Assembly (NCBI GenBank): GCA_044464485.1
Contig: JBIQLG010000002.1
Coordinates: forward strand, 1 to 64,000
Direction of reading: 5' to 3'
Origin: Terrimesophilobacter sp044464485
GTDB lineage: Bacteria; Actinomycetota; Actinomycetes; Actinomycetales; Microbacteriaceae
Length of the DNA: 64,000 nt
Below, piece by piece: positions 8,640 through 17,032 of the stretch. Every line of letters begins with the position of its first letter. The stretch's first letter is position 1. Under the pieces are notes generated by a model. That model did no database searches. It saw only the letters and a list, made by a program, of their open reading frames with translations, and was not told where the DNA came from. Position numbers and translations under genes: made by a program.

Positions 8640-9640
8640 CAGCCACACGATTCTCTGCACCGGGCAAGTTGTTCCTTCTGGGCGAATATGCGGTGCTCCA
8701 CGGCGCGCCCGCTCTCCTCGCGGCCGTTGACCGGCGTGCGCATGTCACGCTCACGCCATCCACTGCATGGAGTCTTACCGCGCGGGAGCTTGGAATCGAC
8801 GGGCTCATTCTGCATGACGACGCCGCGCTGCCAGCAACGTTGGCAGCTGCAGTGCGGCAGCAACTCAATTTGTTCAACGAGGTGCGGAAGGCGGTGGATG
8901 CCCTGTCGCCCGCGACAGTGCCGTGCGGCATTTCCATCGACAGCGCCGCGTTTTTTCAGAACGGACACAAGCTCGGTTTCGGTTCCAGTGCCGCAGTCGC
9001 CGTGGCGCTGACAGCCGCCCTTGCTGCGGGGCGCGGCGTCGAACTTGCTCCACCGTCGATCTTTGCGCTCGCCGCGATGTCACACACTGCGGCTCAGGGC
9101 GGCACGGGAAGCGGCGGCGACATCGCCGCGAGCACATTCGGCGGACCAATCCTTTTTCGTCGCGACGTCGAACCACGTGATGTGAGTCTTCCGAAGAATC
9201 TTACGGTACTTGCCGTGATGACCGGGCACGGCAGCAGCACGGTGGACCTCGTCTCGCGCGTCGCGGAATATTCGCAGCGAGAACCCGAACGAAGTGAGCG
9301 CGACTTCCGTCGACTGTGCGAACTGGCCGAACACACCGAAGCTGCGCTGACTGGCACCGACGGTTTCCTTCGCCACGCCGATGAATACTTCCACGGAATC
9401 GAGCAACTTGACGCCCACGCCGCGGCGGGAATCGTCACGGACCGCCATCGTGAACTTCGCGACATCGCCGCCAGATTCGGTGCGGTTTTCAAGACCAGTG
9501 GTGCGGGAGGTGGCGATATAGGCCTGGTCTTTGCCAAGCTTGAGTCGACGGACCAACTCCAGTCCGCTTTCACCGACGTCGGAGCAACCGTGATTCCCGC
9601 CCCTTTCAGCCCCGACGGGGTGCGGATGGAGGCAGCATGA
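8636..9640 (+). CDS. mvaK2: Phosphomevalonate kinase
   Basis: 334 aa GHMP kinase. N-terminal APGKLFLLGEYAVLHGAPAL, phosphate loop GFGSSAAVAVALTAAL, the phosphomevalonate-kinase-type segment GTGSGGDIAASTFGG and the C-terminal KTSGAGGGDIGL. It phosphorylates mevalonate-5-phosphate to the diphosphate, feeding mvaD. GTG start overlaps the mvaD stop by 4 bp and its own stop overlaps the next ATG by 4 bp. This tight coupling suggests the pathway enzymes are made in fixed proportion. Confidence 0.92.
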   Translation: MTATRFSAPGKLFLLGEYAVLHGAPALLAAVDRRAHVTLTPSTAWSLTARELGIDGLILHDDAALPATLAAAVRQQLNLFNEVRKAVDALSPATVPCGISIDSAAFFQNGHKLGFGSSAAVAVALTAALAAGRGVELAPPSIFALAAMSHTAAQGGTGSGGDIAASTFGGPILFRRDVEPRDVSLPKNLTVLAVMTGHGSSTVDLVSRVAEYSQREPERSERDFRRLCELAEHTEAALTGTDGFLRHADEYFHGIEQLDAHAAAGIVTDRHRELRDIAARFGAVFKTSGAGGGDIGLVFAKLESTDQLQSAFTDVGATVIPAPFSPDGVRMEAA

Positions 9641-11928
9641 CGGACTCGCGTATCCCTCGCTTCTATCAGTTGAGCGTTGAGGAGCGGTTGAGGGAGCTTC
9701 GCGATCGCGGAATCCTCACCGAGGCGAACTACGAGTCACTCAGCACAGGTTCCTACATCCTCACGAGCATCAAAGCAGACCGCCTCACCGAAAACGTTGT
9801 GGGCGTCTTCTCGATGCCCATGGGGCTCGGCCTGAACTTCACCATCAACGATCGCGACTACCTCGTGCCCATGGTCGTCGAGGAACCATCCATTATCGCC
9901 GCGGTCAGTTCGGCGGCACTGATCGTGCGCAAGTGCGGCGGATTCATGAGCGTTGCAGACGACCCGCTCCTCATCGGACAAGTGCAGATTCTGGATGTCG
10001 ATGATGCCGACGCGGCAGCGGTCCGCATCCTCGGCGACAAAGATCGCATCATCCGTCTTGCCAACAGCACCCATCCGAACATGGTGACGCGAGGCGGAGG
10101 CGCGGTCGATGTCGAAGTTCATCGACGCGGACATACGGCGGCACACGGTGAACTTCTCGTAGTCCACCTCGTCGTGGACACGAAGGACGCCATGGGTGCG
10201 AACCTCGTCAACACCATGTGCGAGGCGATCGGGCCGCTCCTGGAGGAATTGAGCGGCGGTCGGGTGTTTCTGCGCATCCTCTCCAACCTGACCGATCGCG
10301 CGATGGTGCGGGCACGGGCCGTGATTCCCGCGGACCTGCTCGCGACGGAACATTTCTCCGGTGACAAAGTGCGTGACGGTATTGTGCTCGCCGGCGAGTT
10401 CGCGGAACTCGACAGGTACCGCGCAACCACCCACAACAAGGGCGTGATGAACGGAATCGATGCCGTGGCGATCGCGACGGGCAACGACTGGCGCGCCATC
10501 GAAGCCGCGGCGCACGCCTACGCATCCATCTCGGGTCAGTACCAACCGCTCACGCGATGGACTGCCGACAGCGACGGCAATCTTGTGGGAGAGATTGAGC
10601 TTCCGCTCAAGGTTGGAACGGTTGGCGGGCAGGTGCAATCGAATCCGGTCGTCGGGCTCGCATACGACATTTTGGGCACACGATCGGCACGCGAGCTTGC
10701 CGAGGTGATGGCCGCTGTCGGGCTGGCGCAAAACCTTGCCGCGCTCAAAGCCCTCTCGACCGAGGGCATCCAGCCGGGACACATGCGGCTGCACGCGCGC
10801 AGTGTCGCTGTGGCGGCGGGGGCAAGCGAAGAGCAATTTGAGGAAGTTGTCGACTGGCTCGTTGCCAGCGGAGACATCAAGGTGTGGAGGGCGAAGAAAA
10901 TTATTGAAACCCTGAAGGGCGGTGCGTCGCCGACCGGCACCATCGATATCACGCCGCTTCGCCCCGCCACGATCGACCCGAAAGCCAACGTCGGGTACGG
11001 CAAAATCATCCTGCTCGGCGAGCACTCTGTCGTCTACGGGCATCACGCCATCGCGGCGCCTCTCAGCCTCGTCATCACGGCGCAGGTTACCGGGTTTGCG
11101 CCGCAGAGCGAACTCGAAATTTCGGGATGGGATGCGGACCCGGCCGCGCACAACCCGGCGGGGGCGGAACTCGCGCAGCGGGTTGCGGTGCTCATTGCGG
11201 ATCGCCTCGGCGTCGCGAATACTCCCGTGCATGTGGAAGTGATTCCCGAGCTGCCGCGTGCGAGCGGACTCGGCGCATCCGCCGCATTGGCTGTCGCCGT
11301 GATTCGCGCGATCGTGCATCGATTCGGCCTGGATGTCACCGACCAGCAGATTTCCGAGCTTGCGTTTGAGTGCGAGCAGCTCGTGCACGGCACTCCGTCC
11401 GGGATCGACAACACCGTTGCTACCTACGGGAAGATGGTTCTGTTCCGCAAGACGGACACGGGCAACGAGATTCAGGAGATCAGCGCGCCCACACCGATTC
11501 CCGTCGTGGTGGGGCTCACGGGGGTTCGCTCGCTCACGGCCGACACGGTGAGCCGCGTTCATGCTGGTTGGCAAAAGAACCCTCAGCACTACGAAGCAAT
11601 TTTTTCCGAAATTGACGATCTGGTCATGACGGGCATGAACGCGCTGAGCCGCGGTGACCTGCGTGAGCTTGGCGAGGTCATGAACCTCAACCATGGCCTC
11701 CTGAATGCGCTCCAGGTGTCGAGCCCTGAGTTGGAGTCGCTTGTCGACCTTTCGCGGCGCTCCGGTGCTCTTGGCGCGAAGCTCACGGGCGGCGGCGGGG
11801 GTGGCGCCATGATCGCCATTGCCGAGCCGGATCGCATCCATTCCGTCGCCAACACCCTCGACGTGGCCGGCTATCAGACATATCTCACGGAAATCCGCAC
11901 GAACGGAAACGGTAAGCTGTCATCGTGA
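9637..11928 (+). CDS. mvaA: Fusion: class II HMG-CoA reductase + mevalonate kinase
   Basis: 763 aa. Residues ~1-427 are a complete class II HMG-CoA reductase: VVEEPSIIAAVSSAA with the catalytic Glu near 83, DAMGAN (184-189), THNKGVMNGID with Lys 268, Asp 284 in ATGNDW, GTVGGQ (328-332) and GHMRLHAR with His 382. A short linker (~428-450, GGASPTGTIDI) leads to a complete mevalonate kinase: GYGKIILLGEHSVVYGHHA, PRASGLGASAALAVAV, HGTPSGIDNTVA and KLTGGGGGGAMIA. HMG-CoA is thus converted to mevalonate and then to its phosphate by one chain. There is no frameshift or internal stop. An internal start for a separate kinase is possible, but I saw no strong ribosome site. Overlaps mvaK2 and the following microprotein. 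Confidence 0.93.
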   Translation: MTDSRIPRFYQLSVEERLRELRDRGILTEANYESLSTGSYILTSIKADRLTENVVGVFSMPMGLGLNFTINDRDYLVPMVVEEPSIIAAVSSAALIVRKCGGFMSVADDPLLIGQVQILDVDDADAAAVRILGDKDRIIRLANSTHPNMVTRGGGAVDVEVHRRGHTAAHGELLVVHLVVDTKDAMGANLVNTMCEAIGPLLEELSGGRVFLRILSNLTDRAMVRARAVIPADLLATEHFSGDKVRDGIVLAGEFAELDRYRATTHNKGVMNGIDAVAIATGNDWRAIEAAAHAYASISGQYQPLTRWTADSDGNLVGEIELPLKVGTVGGQVQSNPVVGLAYDILGTRSARELAEVMAAVGLAQNLAALKALSTEGIQPGHMRLHARSVAVAAGASEEQFEEVVDWLVASGDIKVWRAKKIIETLKGGASPTGTIDITPLRPATIDPKANVGYGKIILLGEHSVVYGHHAIAAPLSLVITAQVTGFAPQSELEISGWDADPAAHNPAGAELAQRVAVLIADRLGVANTPVHVEVIPELPRASGLGASAALAVAVIRAIVHRFGLDVTDQQISELAFECEQLVHGTPSGIDNTVATYGKMVLFRKTDTGNEIQEISAPTPIPVVVGLTGVRSLTADTVSRVHAGWQKNPQHYEAIFSEIDDLVMTGMNALSRGDLRELGEVMNLNHGLLNALQVSSPELESLVDLSRRSGALGAKLTGGGGGGAMIAIAEPDRIHSVANTLDVAGYQTYLTEIRTNGNGKLSS

Positions 11929-12020
11929 GCTTCAATTTTCCCCGCGTGCTGCTGACCCTCGTGAGCCTTGCCTCCGTCGCGCTGTTCGCCGCGTGGGTGT
12001 ACGTCGTATTTTTTGATTAA
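11925..12020 (+). CDS. 31-aa single-span membrane microprotein
   Basis: GTG at 11925 overlaps the stop of the HMGR-kinase fusion (GTGA). The frame runs 31 codons to TAA at 12018. The peptide starts MSFNFPRV, continues with an uninterrupted hydrophobic helix (LLTLVSLASVALFAAWVYVVFF) and ends in Asp: one membrane span with almost no soluble part. There is no clear Shine-Dalgarno, so translation would rely on re-initiation after the fusion gene. Its TAA overlaps the stop of the convergent permease gene. I recognise no family. It may be a membrane anchor or regulator for the mevalonate enzymes, or merely a short reading frame by chance; the exact GTGA overlap argues for a gene. Confidence 0.55.
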   Translation: MSFNFPRVLLTLVSLASVALFAAWVYVVFFD

Positions 12021-12853
12021 TTCAGGAACAGCGCCTTCAGCCGCCGCGTCGTGAGCGTCATCCCGACGAGAATCATGACGACGAAGTAGAGAATGTGCCA
12101 CGGCGTCGCTGAGTCGACGAGCCCCGTGGTGAATCCGCGCACGAGTTCAACGCCGTGCCACAGCGGCATCGCCTGAATGACCCACTGCAGCCCGACGGGA
12201 AAGACCGTGATGGGGTAGAACGTCGCCGAAAGAAGGAACATCGGCAGCATGATGAAGTTGATCCAGTCCATTTGTTGGAACGTCTTCATGTAGCTCGTGA
12301 TCCCCATGCCGAAGCTCGCGAACGCGAAAGCGATGAGGAGCACAGCCGGCAGCGCGAGGATTGCCGTCCAGGCCAGGTTCAACCCCAGCACCTGCATCAC
12401 AATCATGAACCCGCACGCGTACACGAAGCCTCGCGCGAGCGCGAGCATGATTTCGCCGAGCGCCACGTCGAAGGGGCCGAGCGACGTCGCAAGCATCCCG
12501 TCGTAAATCTTGCCGAAGTTCATTTTGAAGAACACGTTCCAGGTGGAGTCGAAAACGGCACCGTTCATGGCGGCCACGGCGAGCAGCGCGGGCGCGATAT
12601 ACGCCGCGTAGGGCACCGAGTGGCCTCCCGGTACCTCGATGGCGCCGATATATGTGCCCAACCCGATGCCCATCGCGAGGAGATAAAAGACCGGTTCGAA
12701 GAATCCGGAGACCACGATGAGCCAGTTCGTTTTCGCCGTCGCGAGGATGCCGCGCTCCATCACCGAGCGTGCGTTGCCCGCGTACAGCGATGGAAGCAGG
12801 AACGATCGCTTCGTCTGGGGCATCGGCACGCGCGAACTCGTGGTGGTGGTCAT
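12017..12853 (-). CDS. ABC-2 type transporter permease
   Basis: 278 aa with six predicted membrane segments and the ABC-2/NodJ-DrrB pattern. That pattern includes a GMLATSLGPFDVALGEI segment and the family-typical F.SATFYPI..FP..LQWV.QAMPLWHGVELVRG near the C-terminus. It works with the adjacent permease and ATPase as an exporter, probably of a hydrophobic small molecule or drug. Its start overlaps the upstream permease stop by 4 bp. Last gene of the three-gene operon. Confidence 0.88.
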   Translation of the reverse strand: MTTTTSSRVPMPQTKRSFLLPSLYAGNARSVMERGILATAKTNWLIVVSGFFEPVFYLLAMGIGLGTYIGAIEVPGGHSVPYAAYIAPALLAVAAMNGAVFDSTWNVFFKMNFGKIYDGMLATSLGPFDVALGEIMLALARGFVYACGFMIVMQVLGLNLAWTAILALPAVLLIAFAFASFGMGITSYMKTFQQMDWINFIMLPMFLLSATFYPITVFPVGLQWVIQAMPLWHGVELVRGFTTGLVDSATPWHILYFVVMILVGMTLTTRRLKALFLN

Positions 12854-13731
12854 TTATCCAACCTCTTCACCGCGAGACGACGCGCGAGCCACCAGCCCGC
12901 GACGATGAGGAGCACGAGGTAGGCGACGTGCACGACGGAAAGCCAGGCGGGTTCCGGATACCCGTACGCGAATACGCGCGAGAGCTCTACGCCGTGCCAG
13001 AGCGGGGAGATCCAGCCGATCCAGTGCAGCCAGACGGGGAGGGTGGCGAGCGGAAAGAACGTGCCGGAAAAGAGCGTGAGCGGGATGATCCCGAACCGCA
13101 TGATGTAGTTGAACTGGCCTTTGTCTTCTTCAAGCCGGGTCGCATAGGCCATGAGCATCATGCCGATCGCCATGCCGGTCAGCACTGCGATCAGGATGGC
13201 GACCCATCCGAGCGGGCCGGGCACCGCGCCGAAGAGGAGCATGAACAGGTAGTACACGATGCTCTGTGCCACGAGTCGGACTATGACCGAGTAGGTCACG
13301 CCGTTGATGATCTGGCCGCCGCGCATGGGAGCGGCGTTCATCGCGAAGAACGTGGGATTCCACTTGAACCCGAGCATGATGGGGTAACTGAATTCCTCGG
13401 TCGCGGTCGTGAGCGCTGCACTGCACAGGAGTGCGGGTGCTACGAAGACCAGGTAGCTCACGTTTTCGGAGCCGTTGCTCATGCTCGTTCCCACGAGCGT
13501 CGCGAGTCCCACGCCAAGACCGTAAAGATACAGGAGCGGCGTGCCGATGCCCGTGGCGATCATGGTCTGCAGATACGTGCGCATGGTGAGCAGGCGCGCC
13601 TCCATGACGTACAGGCTGCCGAATCTGCGTGGCTTGGCGCCTTCCGCGAGCGCTTTGTCTGAAGGGTCGCTCCCTTCGAGACGGGCTCCGCCCTCCTCAG
13701 GGAACGGAATAGACGGTGAGGAAATGGTCAT
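12850..13731 (-). CDS. ABC-2 type transporter permease carrying a palindromic element
   Basis: 293 aa, six membrane segments, homologous in layout to the next permease (F.SGTFFPLATLPVWLHWIGWISPLWHGVELSRV). The two would form a heterodimeric membrane domain. The extended cytoplasmic N-terminus (~40 aa) contains PFPEEGGARLEGS at residues ~8-21, encoded by an in-frame copy of the palindromic element described separately. The conserved protein starts only at about SLYVMEARLLTMR. Overlaps both neighbours by 4 bp. Confidence 0.88.
   Translation of the reverse strand: MTISSPSIPFPEEGGARLEGSDPSDKALAEGAKPRRFGSLYVMEARLLTMRTYLQTMIATGIGTPLLYLYGLGVGLATLVGTSMSNGSENVSYLVFVAPALLCSAALTTATEEFSYPIMLGFKWNPTFFAMNAAPMRGGQIINGVTYSVIVRLVAQSIVYYLFMLLFGAVPGPLGWVAILIAVLTGMAIGMMLMAYATRLEEDKGQFNYIMRFGIIPLTLFSGTFFPLATLPVWLHWIGWISPLWHGVELSRVFAYGYPEPAWLSVVHVAYLVLLIVAGWWLARRLAVKRLDK
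13668..13706 (-). repeat. In-frame palindromic element, copy 1 (ABC-2 permease N-terminus)
   Basis: Plus strand CTCCCTTCGAGACG (13671-13683) and CCTCAGGGAACG (13695-13706) form a hairpin around GGGCTCCGCCC. On the coding strand it is read as PFPEEGGARLEGS, the same frame as the copies in the ABC exporter, GntR and dnaX. It adds a non-conserved stretch before the first conserved segment of the permease. Confidence 0.75.
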
Positions 13732-14654
13732 TCGATGAGCGACCTTCCCGTCAAGCGCAGGAACACATCCTCGAGGCTCGATCGCCGCACGAGTGACGTG
13801 AGGGGATTCAAGCCCAGCTCACCCACCTTCTGCATCGCCGCGTCCCCGTTGTTGCTGTAGACGAGGATGCGGTCGGGCAGCACCTCAATGCGTTCGGCGA
13901 GCGACTCCAGTTGCGCCGCGGCGGCCTCGTTGCGGTCGGAACCGAACCGCAGCTCCAGTACTTCGCGCGTCGAATATTGCTTGATGAGCGCGGCGGGCGA
14001 GCCCTCCGCCATGATCACGCCCTTGTCGATGACCACGAGCCGGTCGCACAGCTGTTCGGCTTCGTCCATGTAGTGGGTGGTCAGCACGAGCGTCGTGCCC
14101 TTTTCCTTGAGTCGAAACAGACGATCCCACAGAATGTGCCTCGCCTGAGGGTCCAGTCCCGTCGTCGGTTCGTCGAGCATCATGATGCGCGGGTTGTTGA
14201 TGAGGGCACGAGCGATCGTGAGCCGACGTTTCATCCCGCCGGAGAGGTCGTCAATGCGGGCTTTCGCCTTCTCGGTGAGCTGCGCGAAGTCGAGCAACTC
14301 ATCCGCCTTCGGACCGAGGTAGCTGTGCGGAAGGCCGAAATAGCGGCCATACACGACGAGGTTGTCACGGACCTTGAGTTCCGAGTCGAGGTTATCCTCC
14401 TGCGGAACCACACCCAGTTGCGAACGGATTTCCGGCCCATAGTCGTTCGGGTCGAGGCCGATGACCGACAGGTCGCCGCTCGTGCGCGTGGACACCGCGC
14501 CGATCATCCGCATCGTCGTCGACTTGCCGGCGCCATTCGGCCCAAGAAAGCCAAAGGACTCGCCCGTGGCAATTTCGAAGGAGATGCCGTCTACGGCCGC
14601 GAAGTCTTTGTATTTTTTCGTCAGGTTGCGTGCGACGATGACAGGTTCGGACAC
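13728..14654 (-). CDS. ABC transporter ATP-binding protein (DrrA/NodI-like)
   Basis: About 308 aa from the GTG at 14654. Walker A GPNGAGKST, Q-loop VPQEDNLD, signature LSGGMKRRL, Walker B IMMLDEPTTGLDP and the H-loop TTHYMDEAEQL are all intact. The C-terminal ~80 aa form the extra domain of DrrA-type ATPases (LEDVFLRLTGRSL end). It powers the two downstream permeases. No Shine-Dalgarno precedes either the GTG (14654) or the alternative TTG (14663). TACAGT lies 8 nt before the GTG, so leaderless translation is plausible. It diverges from an HTH-exporter pair across a palindrome-rich region. Confidence 0.9.
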   Translation of the reverse strand: MSEPVIVARNLTKKYKDFAAVDGISFEIATGESFGFLGPNGAGKSTTMRMIGAVSTRTSGDLSVIGLDPNDYGPEIRSQLGVVPQEDNLDSELKVRDNLVVYGRYFGLPHSYLGPKADELLDFAQLTEKAKARIDDLSGGMKRRLTIARALINNPRIMMLDEPTTGLDPQARHILWDRLFRLKEKGTTLVLTTHYMDEAEQLCDRLVVIDKGVIMAEGSPAALIKQYSTREVLELRFGSDRNEAAAAQLESLAERIEVLPDRILVYSNNGDAAMQKVGELGLNPLTSLVRRSSLEDVFLRLTGRSLIE

Positions 14655-14743
14655 AAGACCCAACTGTAGCCGCGAGCAGGGACAACGGATGCAGGCGCAA
14701 TATAACGTCCTCGTATCAGTGCGCCGAATTCATTTGAGTGAAC

Positions 14744-14788
14744 GTCAACTCGAGTTGACAGTTGATAAATTTGTCAACTAAGGTTGAC
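14744..14788. promoter_or_regulatory. Operator array of GTTGAC/GTCAAC palindromes
   Basis: Three overlapping inverted repeats built on the same half-site. A perfect 16-mer GTCAACTCGAGTTGAC lies at 14744-14759; AGTTGATAAA/TTTGTCAACT lies at 14760-14779 (9 of 10 pairs); GTCAAC-TAAG-GTTGAC lies at 14773-14788. They end 3 bp before the GTG of the small HTH gene and lie about 90 bp upstream of the divergent ABC ATPase. The layout fits an autoregulated repressor, probably the HTH protein itself, controlling one or both exporters. Confidence 0.7.
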
Positions 14789-14791
14789 GCT

Positions 14792-15022
14792 GTGGTTGGC
14801 GAAAAGCACACACTCAGCGGAGAAAACGGGAACGACCCGCTCGATTCGCTTCGCGCTGTCGCCGCCGAGCGGCAGCGCCTCGCATCCGAGGGCCTCGCGC
14901 TCGACCGCGAGCAGGCCGCACTCGTGCGCAAAGCGCGCAATGCCGGATACGGCTGGCAAATGATCGCTACCGCCCTCGGCGTCTCGCGTCAGGCAGTCCA
15001 CAAGAAATACGGGCGCCGTTAG
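14792..15022 (+). CDS. Small helix-turn-helix DNA-binding protein
   Basis: 76 aa from the GTG at 14792. An acidic/Gln-rich helical N-terminal half (SLRAVAAERQRLASEGLALD) is followed by a helix-turn-helix at the very C-terminus, WQMIATALGVSRQAVHKKYG. No ligand domain. It is probably the repressor acting on the palindrome array that abuts its start. An in-frame TTG 30 bp upstream lies inside the operators, so the GTG is preferred. The ABC exporter gene begins 34 bp downstream, so the two are likely one operon. Confidence 0.75.
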   Translation: MVGEKHTLSGENGNDPLDSLRAVAAERQRLASEGLALDREQAALVRKARNAGYGWQMIATALGVSRQAVHKKYGRR

Positions 15023-15056
15023 GTCGCCCCTCACGAAGCAATCGAGAAAGACAATC

Positions 15057-17003
15057 ATGAGCACTACTGCACAGGATCGCCGCGGAATGATGCGTCGCCG
15101 CGGCGAGGTCGGCGAAGAGGGCCCGCGGGCGAGATTCCGCCAGCTTCTGCCCTACCTCATGGAGCACAAGAAGGTACTCGCGGTCGTGACCGTCCTCAGC
15201 ATTCTCGGCGCGGCCGCGTCGCTTGCCCAGCCGCTGCTTGTGAGCCAGGTGATCACGGTCGTCGAGAAGGGCGCGGGGCTCGGCGCACTCGTGTGGGCGC
15301 TCGTCGGCCTCGTCGTGCTCACCGGCCTCATCTCGGGCTACCAGCACTACTTGCTCCAGCGCACGGGAGAGGGCGTCGTTCTCTCGAGCCGCAAACGCCT
15401 CGTCGGGAGAATGCTGCGCCTCCCCATCAGCGAATTCGACACGCGACGCACGGGTGACCTCGTCTCTCGCGTCGGCAGCGACACGACGCTCCTGAGGGCC
15501 GTGCTCACTCAGGGGCTCGTCGAGGCGATCGGCGGGTCGCTCACGTTCCTCGGCGCTCTGATCGCCATGCTCATCATTGACCCCGTGCTGCTGGGCCTCA
15601 CGGTTCTCGTCATCGCGGTGTCGGTCATCACGGTGACCCTCCTTTCCGCGCGAATCCGCGTCGCGAGCCAGCAAGCGCAAAACCGGGTCGGCGACCTCGC
15701 GGCATCCGTCGAACGCGCGATCAGCGCCATCCGCACGGTGCGCGCCGCCAATGCGACAGACCGCGAGGTGGTCGCCGTGGAGCAGGATGCGTTCGCCGCG
15801 TGGAAGATGGGCATCAAGGTCGCGAAGATCTCCGCACTCGTCGTGCCGATCGCGGGCATCGCGTTGCAGGTCTCGTTCCTCGTCGTGCTCGGGGTCGGCG
15901 GATTCCGCGTCGCGAGTGGCGCGATCACGGTCGCTTCGCTCGTCGCGTTCATCCTGTTCCTGTTCCTCATGATCATGCCGCTCGGCCAGGCGTTCGGTGC
16001 CGTGACCTCGGTGAACGCTGCGCTCGGCGCGCTCGGGCGCATCCAGGAGATCATCGACCAGCCCGCGGAGGGCGAAGCGGATGCCGCCGTTGAGCCTGCG
16101 GTGTCGATCGAATCGAACGCCGCGATCAGCTTCGACGGGGTGTCGTTCGGGTATGCGGCCTCGCCGCTCCCTGCGGAGCCGAACGCCGAGAGTGCTCCCT
16201 TCGAGACGGCCGCTGCGCGTCCTCTCCTTCGAGTGCCTCAGGACGGCGCTCAGGGAGCGGTCACGTCGACCGATCCGCTCCCTGAGGAGATCGCCGAAGG
16301 TGATCGTCTCGAAGGGGGCAGCCCCCTGACTTTGCACGACGTCACGTTCGCCGCCGAGCGCGGCAAGCGCACAGCGCTCGTCGGGCCATCCGGTGCGGGC
16401 AAGAGCACGGTCCTCGCGCTCATCGAACGCTTCTATGATCCTGACTCCGGTGTCGTGCGTTTCGGCGGGGTGGACATCCGGAGCCTCGACCGAGCAGATC
16501 TGCGGTCGCAAATTGGCTACGTCGAGCAGGATGCGCCCGTGCTCGCTGGCAGCATCCGGCATAACCTCACGCTCGCGGCGCCCGACGCGACCGATGAGCA
16601 GTGCGTCGACGTGCTGCACGCGGTGAACCTCACGGACGTGCTCGAGCGCAATCCGCTAGGGCTGGATGCGCCGGTCGGCGAAGACGGAGTGATGCTCTCC
16701 GGCGGCGAGCGCCAAAGGCTCGCGATCGCCCGCGCCCTGCTCGCGGCGCCGCCCATCCTGCTGCTGGACGAGTCGACCTCGAGCCTCGACGGCCTCAACG
16801 AGCAATTGCTGCGCAAGGCCATCGATGCCGTGGCGGAGAATCGCACGCTCATCGTGATCGCGCACCGACTTTCGACGGTCATCGATTCCGACCAGATCGT
16901 CGTGCTCGATCACGGCCGTGTCGTCGGGGTGGGAACCCACTCCGAGCTCGTCGCCTCGACGCCACTGTACAAAGAGCTCGCGCAGCACCAACTGCTCGTG
17001 TGA
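15057..17003 (+). CDS. ABC exporter, fused membrane + ATPase domains, with inserted palindromic elements
   Basis: 648 aa type IV (MsbA/LmrA-like) half-exporter that would work as a homodimer. It has an N-terminal six-helix membrane domain (~30-325). The nucleotide-binding domain begins ISFDGVSFGYA (~360) and resumes at LTLHDVTFAAERGKRTALVG (~423). It has Walker A GPSGAGKST, signature LSGGERQRL, Walker B ILLLDESTSSLD and the H-loop AHRLS. Between the A-loop Tyr of SFGYA and the next strand sit about 50 extra residues encoded by two inverted palindromic elements. All catalytic motifs are intact, so it is probably functional. Likely controlled by the upstream HTH protein. Confidence 0.92.
   Translation: MSTTAQDRRGMMRRRGEVGEEGPRARFRQLLPYLMEHKKVLAVVTVLSILGAAASLAQPLLVSQVITVVEKGAGLGALVWALVGLVVLTGLISGYQHYLLQRTGEGVVLSSRKRLVGRMLRLPISEFDTRRTGDLVSRVGSDTTLLRAVLTQGLVEAIGGSLTFLGALIAMLIIDPVLLGLTVLVIAVSVITVTLLSARIRVASQQAQNRVGDLAASVERAISAIRTVRAANATDREVVAVEQDAFAAWKMGIKVAKISALVVPIAGIALQVSFLVVLGVGGFRVASGAITVASLVAFILFLFLMIMPLGQAFGAVTSVNAALGALGRIQEIIDQPAEGEADAAVEPAVSIESNAAISFDGVSFGYAASPLPAEPNAESAPFETAAARPLLRVPQDGAQGAVTSTDPLPEEIAEGDRLEGGSPLTLHDVTFAAERGKRTALVGPSGAGKSTVLALIERFYDPDSGVVRFGGVDIRSLDRADLRSQIGYVEQDAPVLAGSIRHNLTLAAPDATDEQCVDVLHAVNLTDVLERNPLGLDAPVGEDGVMLSGGERQRLAIARALLAAPPILLLDESTSSLDGLNEQLLRKAIDAVAENRTLIVIAHRLSTVIDSDQIVVLDHGRVVGVGTHSELVASTPLYKELAQHQLLV
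16194..16319 (+). repeat. In-frame palindromic elements, copies 2a/2b (ABC exporter ATPase domain)
   Basis: Two copies in opposite orientation. 16194-16259 runs GCTCCCTTCGAGACGG ... GCTCAGGGAGCG. 16276-16319 runs CGCTCCCTGAGGAG ... CGTCTCGAAGGGGGC. The second is read PLPEEIAEGDRLEGGS, the standard frame of the family; the first is read APFETAAARPLLRVPQDGAQ. Together they lengthen the ATPase domain by about 45 residues (~379-421). Confidence 0.8.
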
Positions 17004-17032
17004 CGTGCACGGCTCACGCCGCGCGGGATGCC

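Noticed and set aside
9736..11841. 701-codon open frame on the minus strand
   Set aside because: Exact antisense of the HMGR-kinase fusion; high-GC third positions keep the opposite frame open. The protein is His/Arg/Asp-rich with no domain.
14967..16619. 550-codon minus-strand open frame
   Set aside because: Antisense shadow of the ABC exporter; Arg/Asp/Glu-rich low-complexity translation.
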